Shown: one piece after another, positions 6,276 to 12,738 of the stretch
How the letters are laid out: each line of letters begins with the position of its first letter
How positions within the stretch are numbered: position 1 is the first letter of the stretch
DNA from: JBEKCP01 sp050014815
GTDB taxonomy: Bacteria; Planctomycetota; Planctomycetia; Pirellulales; Thermoguttaceae
DNA length: 12,738 nt
Assembly: GCA_050014815.1 (NCBI GenBank)
Contig: JBEKCP010000211.1
Location: 1-12,738 of the forward strand
Direction: 5' to 3'
The notes under the pieces: generated by a model
Told to the model about the DNA's origin: nothing
Database searches by the model: none
The model's input: the letters and a program-made list of their open reading frames with translations, nothing else
Made by a program: the position numbers and the translations under genes

Positions 6276-7400
6276 GGTGGGCGTCTTCGCTGGCGGAGGA
6301 GATGGTTTGGCTGCCCCGGGCGTGACCGGCGGATAGCGAAGCACCTCGGCGACCGGCCTTAGACAGGGATTATACGGGTAGAGCGGGGTCGGCCCTCCGG
6401 CCAGCAACGTCGCCACGTCCCAAAGCCGGATCTGCCCGTCGAGCCGCCCGGTGGCAATCTGCTTTGCATCGGGGGAGACTGCTACGGAAAGCACTTCACC
6501 GTCCGCCCGTTCCCCGTAAGGGTCGTAAAGCGAAGTGAGTTGGCGAGCGGTCTTGAGGTCCCATAGCCGCACCGTATTGTCCATGGACGCCGAGAGCAAC
6601 CACTTTCCGTCCGAGGAAAACGCCACAAAAAAGGTCTCTCTTTGGTGTCCCCGCCAGGCCGACGTTTGCTTGCTCGTGGCGACGTCCCAAAGCCTGACCC
6701 ACGTGTCATAGCCGACGGTCGCCAAGGTCTTGCCGTCGGGCGAGAAGGCCACGCAGAGAACTTCATCGGTCTTGCCCTCCCAGGCCCCACGGCGATTTCC
6801 GCCGGGCATTTCCCAACCAATAAGCTCGCCGGGCTTCAGAAACCTTCCACCCCCGGAAACCAGGAGTCCGCCGTCGGGCGAGAAGGCTGCCGATTGGACG
6901 ATACGCTTGTGGCCGATGAGTTCGAGCACCCGCTGACCGGTGGCCACGTCCCAGAGGTTGAGTTGGCCGATCCTCTCGAACACGCCGCCGCTGGCGGCCA
7001 AAGTCTTCCCGTTGGGCGAAAACGCCACGCCGCAAACCGGCCCGAGAAAGCCCTCGTACAAGGCGGTTCGCTCCTTCTTGGCGACATCCCACAGGATGAC
7101 GGTCTGATCGCTGCTTCCCGAGGCCACGCCGCCGCCGTCGGGTGCAAAAGCAATGCAACGCACCGGTCGCCGATGCCCCTGGAGGATCGCGGGGCCCTGT
7201 TTTCGTCCCAAGCCCCAAAGCTGAACGGTGCCGTCCGACTTTCCCACGGCGAGAACCTTTGCGTCCGGGGAAAATGCCAGACAATAGGCGGGCTTCTCGT
7301 CTCTTTCCACAAGGACCGCATGGTCTGCACGGGCAGTGCCGCCGGGGCCATAACTGCCGAGCAGAAACAGCACGACTGCCGACAAAAATTGGTTTCGCAT
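6264..7400 (-). CDS. Secreted WD40-repeat protein, seven-bladed beta-propeller
   Basis: A 378-residue protein. Residues 1-25 are a signal peptide (MRNQFLSAVVLFLLGSYG, cleavage near ThrAlaArgAla25). Seven WD40 repeats follow, at about 36-62, 76-104, 118-151, 161-196, 210-239, 252-281 and 300-328. They show typical VAFSPDGKTLA and VRLWDVA motifs and Gly-His pairs, enough for a complete propeller. The last 40 residues are Pro/Ala-rich and probably flexible. Such propellers are binding scaffolds; partner and role are unknown, and it acts outside the cytoplasm. The frame stays open upstream to an ATG at 7679. I chose 7400 because it starts a proper signal peptide and has AGGAG (7409-7413) eight bases before it. 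It converges with the PEP-CTERM gene, and its stop lies in a 14-bp direct repeat next to a hairpin element. No terminator with a T-run was found. Confidence 0.88.
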   Translation of the reverse strand: MRNQFLSAVVLFLLGSYGPGGTARADHAVLVERDEKPAYCLAFSPDAKVLAVGKSDGTVQLWGLGRKQGPAILQGHRRPVRCIAFAPDGGGVASGSSDQTVILWDVAKKERTALYEGFLGPVCGVAFSPNGKTLAASGGVFERIGQLNLWDVATGQRVLELIGHKRIVQSAAFSPDGGLLVSGGGRFLKPGELIGWEMPGGNRRGAWEGKTDEVLCVAFSPDGKTLATVGYDTWVRLWDVATSKQTSAWRGHQRETFFVAFSSDGKWLLSASMDNTVRLWDLKTARQLTSLYDPYGERADGEVLSVAVSPDAKQIATGRLDGQIRLWDVATLLAGGPTPLYPYNPCLRPVAEVLRYPPVTPGAAKPSPPPAKTPTAPQ

Positions 7401-7732
7401 GGTGAATTCTCCTGTATAAATCTCCTTCGGCCTGCGACAGTCCGCTTGCCGAGCAAATGGCTGGACAAGGGGGATACTGCCGGGCAACGGCTCCAGCGGC
7501 GGCAGGCTCGTCAGGGTCGTCACGTTGTCGAGGTCTGGTACGGACACCGGCTGGGGTAGTTCACGGGGTGCAAATCTCGTGCCGAACCTATTGCCGCAGT
7601 TAGAGGCGTTCACGATCTCGGTCAGCACAGTATGGCCGTCATACCGATAACCGTGGAAATCTTGAAATCGTTGGCTCATGCTTCATTCCCGCGAATTTAT
7701 GGTATCACTGCGGAAGAAGGTCGTATCGGTTC
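7401..7732. other. Region between the WD40 gene and the isomerase remnant
   Basis: The minus strand is open in the WD40 frame from an ATG at 7679 (93 codons, Pro-rich, including PLEPLPG). There is no ribosome site there and no signal peptide, so it may be leader sequence or a decayed gene. On the plus strand the isomerase-like similarity stops near 7733 and nothing recognisable precedes it. No other gene seen. Confidence 0.4.
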
Positions 7733-8134
7733 TCGAAATACAGCATCAAGATGGCGCTGCACAACCATCCCGCAAGTTGGCCGCCGGAAAAGGTCTTGGC
7801 CGCCTGCAAAGATCGCTGCAAGCTGATCGGTTCATGCTCCGACACGGGCCACTGGATGCGGGCGAACCGGGTGCCGGTGGACACGCTCAAGACCCTGGAA
7901 GGCAGAATCGTGTCCCTGCACTTCAAGGACCTCAACGACTTCGGCCGCGGTCACGACGTACCCTGGGGCACCGGCAAGGCCGACGTTAAAGGCATGTTGC
8001 AGGAATTGAAGCGGCAGGGTTTCCACGGCTACTTCTCCATCGAGTACGAGCACGGCGGCGTGCAAGACTTGCTGGTAAACTTGCCCAAGTGTATTGAGTT
8101 CTTCGACGAAACTGCCGCCAAGTTGGCTAAGTGA
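7733..8134 (+). pseudogene. Sugar phosphate isomerase/epimerase, C-terminal remnant (5'-truncated)
   Basis: The frame encodes the C-terminal half of a xylose-isomerase-like TIM-barrel protein (AP-endonuclease-2 family). Recognisable similarity begins about SKYSIKMALHNHP, with the first ATG at 7751. Numbered from that Met, the family's metal-binding motifs are present: HNH (4-6), DTGHW (31-35), HFKD (57-60), WGTG (72-75) and SIEYE (96-100). The end (127 codons from 7751, TGA at 8132) is where the family normally ends. Family members are about 280-320 residues, so the first half of the barrel is missing. Upstream codons stay open but do not resemble the family, and no ribosome site precedes ATG 7751. 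It is probably a decayed fragment left by a rearrangement. It converges with the large gene at 8406. Confidence 0.75.
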
Positions 8135-8405
8135 CCGCCCCGTCGAATAGGCGTTCCAAGGTCGTTACCCCAGGTCACCGTCACCTGCCAGCCGACTTCT
8201 TCGTAGAACGCCCGGATGATCACGACTGTGGTGGTCCATCTCTGAAAGAGCCTCCGCTGTCAAGGTCTCCACGCCGATCCACCAGCCGAAGGGCCAGCAC
8301 TGCGGCGGAGAGAAGGGCAGCCACGAGGCCCAGAAACCGGAGCCGATGGGCAGGGTTGTCAAATCGGCCAGCCAGACATGGTTGGGATGCCCGTGCTACA
8401 TTGCG
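8135..8405. other. Intergenic region, 270 bases, no clear gene
   Basis: Two minus-strand open frames look somewhat protein-like (8165-8362 with many Trp, and one around 8029-8223). Neither has a ribosome site, and they overlap each other. They may be remnants of a lost gene. No terminator was found for either convergent neighbour. Confidence 0.35.
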
Positions 8406-11400
8406 TCATTCCATCATTATGGTCACGTGGTCGCCGGAAAGCTCGGCAGCGGCGCGGACCAGCACTTTGCGGACGGAGATCTCGGGATAGTCGGCGGCCA
8501 GGCGTTTGAGCCGGTCGGCCGTAGCGGGATCAGCGAGCCTTAGCAGGGCTTCGGCCGCGGCATGGCGCGTGTCGGTGGCATTGTCGAGGTTGCTCACCAC
8601 GTCCAGAAGCGCCGGCGCGGCCTTTTGGTCGCCGATCCGCCCAAGCGCCCACGCCGCCGTGACTCGCCAACACGGCGTGTATTCGAGTTGCAGGAAGTGA
8701 ACGTTCGGCTCGGTTGGGTCGGGCCGGCCGTGGCGGGCCTCGTTCAGTTCCGGCGCGAGCGACACCAGCAATGTCTCAGCCGAGGCCCGGTCGGCCAGAT
8801 TGCCCAGCGTGCGGCCGAGGAAGAACAGCACCCAGTGTCGCTGGGGGATCGAATTAGGATTGCCCAGCGGCCGGACAATCTTGTCCTCCGGCTTGGCGCG
8901 ATATCGCTCGTAGGCGGCGCGGATCCGCGGCTCGTACTTCTTGTCACGGCAAACCGCCGAGAGCAATTGGGCGCCATCGCGTCGGCGTCACCCAAGGCGG
9001 CCAGACAGGTTTCAATCGCTTCGTCGCCGCGACCGCTGCGGGCAATCACTCGACCGACGAGTGTCTCGTAATCGTCGTTTTCGGGAAAGAGCGCGCGGTC
9101 GGGATCGGTCGGCATCGAACGAATCAATGCCGGCACGATCTCGCCGGTCTTCGTCGAACCCTTGGCGTCCAAAGCCTGGATGATCCGCGCGTGCAACGGG
9201 CTGCTGTGGCAGGCATACAAGGCCGGATGGTCGCTGTACCAGCCGACGTACTGCCAGTAGTCCTTCAGCTTGCCGAAGGTCCCGATGAGGATCGTCTCGG
9301 CCTGCGGAGTGTCGATGCGGCCGATCGCCTCGATGGCCGCTTCGGCAAGGAAGAGGTTTCCGCCCTTGGGCTCGACGTGGTTGTCAAGGATGTTGGCCAA
9401 GAGTGACACGGCTTCGGCGTCGTTGAGATGGCCCAACGCCCGCGCGGCTTCCTGGATCGTCCGCGGATTCAGCGGCGAAACGGCATCGAAGGTGAATTGG
9501 TCGGTGCGGCCGGCGAACCCTGGATAGGGGTTCTTGTCCTTCTCGACCGCCAGGTATTCGCGCAGCGCCTTGCGGCCTGCCGGCCCGGCGACGTGGCCCA
9601 ACGCGACCACGACGCGGCGTTTGCGGGCGCGGTCAGCGCCGGCCAGTTCCTCGACGAGCGACTTCTCGATCGCGTCCCACGGGTTGTTTTGGAACCACGC
9701 CTTCCATACGGCAGCTTGGGCCTTGCGCTCCGCAGCCGGGACGAACGGATCAAACGGCTCGGCATGGCCGGTAATGTTTGCCAGCGCCACGGCCGCGGCC
9801 TGTGCGGTCACGGGGTCGCCGTCGTGGAGGGCATCCAAGAGCGGGGCGACGCTCTCGCGTGTACCGCAGGCGGCCAGCGCCCAGGCAGCGGATGCGCGGG
9901 CCTCACGGTTGTCGTCGCTCAACTGCTTGGCGAGATGCGGCGCGGCCGCGCGGTCACGGAAGATGCCCAACCGCTGCGCCGCCGAAACGCGATGAGCCTC
10001 GCTCGTGCCGGAAAGCAGTTCGATTTGCGCGGCGACCTCCTGTCGGCCCGTGCTGGCCGGCCCTTTCGCTCCAGGATAGCGGTTGAGCGAGGCATTCTCG
10101 CGGAACCGCTCGAATTGCAGGTCCATCATTCCGGTAACGCCCGAGTTGTTGCCGCGGAACCGGTGGGCCTGGCCTTGGCCCAGAAGCTTCAGGGGGTTCG
10201 CACTCACCGCCGCCGGTATCCGGCTTACGTGCCCCGGCGTCGTCGTGCGAGTGTGGTGGCAGCCGACGCAGGAACGCCGCTCGCCAGGGCGGACGTAAAT
10301 CCATGACATTTCGTTAAGCTCCGAACGCCCCTCGGCATCGACCGCTTGCAGGGCCAGCGGAATGTCCGCAGGCACCTCGATCGAGAAGGAGCCGTCGGGG
10401 GCGATCGGCACCGTGCCCAACTCGACCGTCTCGTGGCCCGCGTGGACGATGTGCGAGTGCGACGAGCGGGTCGTCAGCGCCAACGCCGCCAGCACGCGGA
10501 TGCCGCGGATGTTCTGCCAGTCGGCCTTCGTCTTCCGCGTCATGCGGACGTTCTGGCAGGTGAGGAACCCGGTCGCCGTGGCCGAGCCGACCTGCCTGCG
10601 ATCGACCAACTCGGCGAGGACCGGCGGTCGCGGCCGCGGTCCCAGAAACACCGGCGAGTGGACCGAGCCGTCCGTCGATTCGAAGATCGGCACGAACTTG
10701 TTCTCGCGCGGCTGGACGACGACGATCACGTCGGAGACTGTCTCGCGGCCGGCGCCGCGCAGCAGCGTGGCCATCAGTCGGTTGTCGGGTAGCGAGGCCA
10801 GGTCGCCCATCGATCCGGGCAGCTTCAAGAAGTTCCGCTCGCTGGCGCCGGCCGAACCGACCAGATTGCCGCGGCTGCTGATGCAGGCCAGGCGGCCGTC
10901 GGACATTGGGGCCGGGCTGCCGTATCCGGCCGACCGCAACCGTCCGCCGTAGTCCGCGCCGGTATCGGCGCCCATCTCGGTGTGGCCGTCGGCACCGTCG
11001 GGGCGGACGGCGTGAATCTGGGTCTCGACCTTGCCGCGGTCGAAGAAGTTGTCCGTGCGGACGAAAGCCACGCGGCCGTCGGCCATCGGCTTCGGCTCGT
11101 TGTCGAAGATCGGCGTGAACGTGATCGGCTCGATCGCCGTGCCGTCGGGTTTCATCACGAACAGTGCCCGCGACGGCGGATTGTGGTACTCCTCGAAGGT
11201 GCCGATTCGCGTCGAGGTGAAGACAATCCGCCCGTCCGGCAACTCGGCGGGGTCGATGTCATGGAACGGCCCGTCGGTGAGCCGCTGCGGTGTGCCGCCG
11301 TCGGCGGCGATACGATAGACGTGAAAGAAGCTGTCGCCGCCCAGTGCCGCCGCGAAATAGATGAAACGGCCGTCGTAGGACGCGCAGGGAGAACCGATCG

Positions 11401-12361
11401 CGCCGCGGCCGGCATCCAGCAGCAGTTTGGGGGATGCACCGGGGGCGACCGGCTTCAGGGTGAAGAGCTTCCGCCCGATCTTCGACGGCACGGGGATGTC
11501 AAACTCGGTGTACGCCCTGCTCCAGTTGTGAACGCGGAAGCACAGGCCCCAGGCGTCGCCTCGCTTGGGCACATAGACGCTGCAATCGTCGCCCAAGAAG
11601 GCGATGCCTTCGGGCCAGCGAAAGTCGGCGTCGGGCGCCGTGGTAACGATCGCAGCAGCCGCAGGCCTCTTGGAAGGACCCGCCGGCGCGGGCTGCTTGC
11701 CCGACTTGACCACCGGTTTCGGCGTCGGCTTATCGACGCCGACCTTGCCCCAGGGCGGCGGTCCCCACGCGCTGACGACCGTGGCGGCCCGCCAGTCAAA
11801 GCCTTCGACGAACTCGGGGTGCGAATACTCTTTGGGGTCGCCTTTGGTCGCCGCGCGCCACTTGGGGTCGGTCGCCAGCTCGATCACCGGTTGGTTGGGG
11901 ATTTCGATGCGGACGGCCGCGATCACGCCGCGAACACCACCCATGCCGGCGCCGCGGACGCCGATGACGTTCAGCCCGCGCGCAAATTGCGACTTCACGT
12001 TGTAGCTCTCGACCGAACTCCAATGCTTCGCGACGAATCCGATGTCGGAACTGACCGGCGTGCCGTTGATGAACAACTCGTAGTCGTTGTCGGCAGTGAT
12101 CGAGATAGTCGCCGCGCTGGGGGCGTCCGGCAGCGTGAGCGTGGTCCGCAGTTGGCAATGGTCGTCGGTCAGTTTGCTCCAGATCCACGAGGCCTTTGCC
12201 AGCGAGACAGGCTTTGCCGCCTCAGCCGGTTCTTTGGCGGGCTTTGCCGCCGGCTTCGCGACCGGGCTGGCGGCCTCTGCGGGAAAGCGGATTGCGGTCC
12301 AACCAACCGCGACGGCAATAACGGCCGACGAAGCGACAACTAGCGCGCGGGGAAGTGTCAT
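8406..12361 (-). CDS. Secreted HzsA-related protein: sugar-binding-like domain, PD40 propeller, heme-c motif, HEAT repeats; one frameshift
   Basis: This is about 1318 residues if the frameshift near 8966-8987 is repaired; as read, the first frame gives 1127 good residues and then nonsense to 8744. A signal peptide is at 1-31 (ALVVASSAVIAVAVG), followed by an Ala/Lys/Pro linker. Residues 57-155 resemble the beta-sandwich sugar-binding region of rhamnosidase-like enzymes (ASWIWS, FINGTPV). A propeller with PD40/TolB-like repeats spans about 245-580 (DGRIVFTS, ADGRVAFV, SDGRLACISS). A single heme-c motif Cys-Val-Gly-Cys-His is at 698-702. HEAT repeats run from about 785 to the end (ASAAWALAACGTRESVAPLLDAL; AAWALGRIG in the second frame). 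This domain order fits the planctomycete group named after hydrazine synthase alpha subunit, but it is not evidence for hydrazine synthesis. The likely role is periplasmic redox or binding. ATG 12361 has AAGGA nine bases upstream. The gene stands alone. Confidence 0.85.
8966..8987 (-). other. Frameshift within the HzsA-related gene
   Basis: The first frame is good through ...AALGDAD (last codon 8983-8981). The downstream frame is open only below 8988, because a TGA lies at 8990-8988, and continues DGAQLLSAVCRDKK from 8978 to the stop at 8408-8406. The switch must fall in this stretch. It fits the loss of one base in GCCGACGCGATGG (for example GAC-GCx-GAT-GGC). The downstream 190 codons carry clear HEAT repeats, so the two parts were one gene. 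This is either a real mutation or a sequencing/assembly error; it cannot be told from here. Confidence 0.8.
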
Positions 12362-12370
12362 CGGTGGGGA

Positions 12371-12375
12371 TCCTT
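12371..12375 (-). promoter_or_regulatory. Shine-Dalgarno site choosing ATG 12361
   Basis: AAGGA on the minus strand, nine bases before ATG 12361. It supports this start over the in-frame upstream Met codons, which would put 37 hydrophilic residues before the signal peptide. Confidence 0.55.
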
Positions 12376-12483
12376 CGGGGCAGGAAAGGTACATGACTTT
12401 CCGGTTGGCGTGCCCGGATGGACAACGGCGCCATTCTACCGCGCGTCCAGGAACTTGAACAGCGTGGTCCAATAGAGAGGATC

Positions 12484-12666
12484 TTATCCGTCCGGCACGG
12501 GAATCACGCGGTCCAGCAACGAAAGACGGCCGTCATCGGGAAACCCGTGGCTGATCAGCCCAAGTTTCTCCACCCATTGCGCGAAACAATTGCGGCCGAC
12601 CTCGGACCAACGCCGGATTTCCTCGATTATGCTCGATAACGTAAAGGTGGAAAGGTGTCCCCACGC
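12484..12666 (-). pseudogene. Protein-like ORF fragment without start codon
   Basis: A 60-codon minus-strand frame lies between stops at 12667-12669 and 12484-12486. It has a plausible composition (SIIEEIRRWSEVGRNCFAQW, then WVEKLGLISHGFPDDGRL) but no ATG and no ribosome site. It looks like the C-terminal end of a decayed or frameshifted protein. I do not recognise the family. Confidence 0.3.
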
Positions 12667-12671
12667 TTAAA

Positions 12672-12737
12672 CTACTTCAGCAATTTCTCAACAACAACTC
12701 CAGTCCACTTGTCTGCGGCGGTCACCCCATCCTCCGC
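12672..12737 (-). CDS. Possible C-terminal end of a gene entering from the right edge
   Basis: Twenty-one codons then TAG (12674-12672) on the minus strand: AEDGVTAADKWTGVVVEKLL plus a final Lys. The composition resembles a real C-terminal helix, but the piece is too short to assign a family, and chance cannot be excluded. Confidence 0.3.
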   Translation of the reverse strand, partial: AEDGVTAADKWTGVVVEKLLK

Positions 12738-12738
12738 G

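Larger units (their letters stand above)
12362..12738. other. Right-edge region, mostly without a complete gene
   Basis: It contains the leader of the large minus-strand gene, an ORF fragment (12484-12666) and a possible 3' end of a gene entering from the right (12672-12737). No promoter could be assigned. Confidence 0.5.

Noticed and set aside
5980..6362. Small plus-strand frames over the hairpin (peptides with TRSASEG or PEAPARG)
   Set aside because: They are translations of the dispersed hairpin repeat, a known type of artefact in planctomycete annotation.
6642..7559. 305-codon plus-strand frame
   Set aside because: Antisense shadow of the WD40 gene; no motifs and no ribosome site.
8744..8966. 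C-terminal 70-odd residues of the first frame of the HzsA-related gene
   Set aside because: Low-complexity Arg/Ser/Trp sequence without HEAT pattern. The other frame carries the HEAT repeats, so this is out-of-frame readthrough.
10982..12343. 453-codon plus-strand frame
   Set aside because: Antisense shadow of the HzsA-related gene in GC-rich DNA; Arg/Asp/Gly-rich, no domain, no ribosome site.
6264..12361. A role in hydrazine synthesis (anammox) suggested by the HzsA-like architecture
   Set aside because: Only one heme motif is present, there are no hzsB/C or other anammox genes nearby, and this domain order is widespread in planctomycetes that do not perform anammox.

Overview
The window looks like a piece of a Planctomycetota genome, most likely from the Pirellulales or a relative. 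This is inferred from gene content: PEP-CTERM surface proteins, a large heme-c/beta-propeller/HEAT protein of the HzsA-related type, a WD40 propeller lipoprotein-like secreted protein, a sugar phosphate isomerase/epimerase remnant, high GC, loose gene spacing, and several inverted-repeat elements of the kind scattered through these genomes. No RNA gene, CRISPR array or complete insertion sequence was seen.

Layout from left to right. Positions 1-549 (-) hold the N-terminal 183 codons of a secreted, Ser/Thr/Ala-rich protein that runs off the left edge. It has a strong ribosome site and a near-consensus sigma-54 (-24/-12) promoter. Next comes a 3' region with a rho-independent terminator and a long inverted repeat (890-963), belonging to a small Cys/Tyr-rich secreted protein (1013-1489, -). 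A 500-base divergent intergenic region separates it from a sigma-54 activator (AAA+ enhancer-binding protein) with a degenerate receiver domain (1990-3414, +). That gene is tightly coupled to a multi-pass GT-C-like membrane protein (3426-5021, +). A 130-bp transposon-like element (5015-5144) starts inside the stop codon of the membrane gene. It is followed by a second sigma-54 promoter, a PEP-CTERM protein (5411-6043, +) and its terminator.

The right half holds a 31-bp-stem hairpin repeat, a seven-bladed WD40 secreted protein (6264-7400, -), and a 5'-truncated isomerase/epimerase remnant (7733-8134, +). After these comes a very large secreted c-type-heme/propeller/HEAT protein (8406-12361, -) interrupted by one frameshift near 8966-8987. 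The right edge carries small gene fragments.

The most interesting reading is a possible local regulatory circuit. The orphan sigma-54 activator lies between two secreted-protein genes, and both have almost identical -24/-12 promoters (TTGGCAC.GCA.GTGC) with about 75-87 nt leaders. One of them is certainly PEP-CTERM. This resembles the PrsR/RpoN control of PEP-CTERM genes known from exosortase/exopolysaccharide systems in Proteobacteria. Here, however, the activator has lost all the phosphorylation residues of its receiver and is paired with a membrane GT-C-like protein. No exosortase or histidine kinase is visible, so the link to protein sorting is inference.
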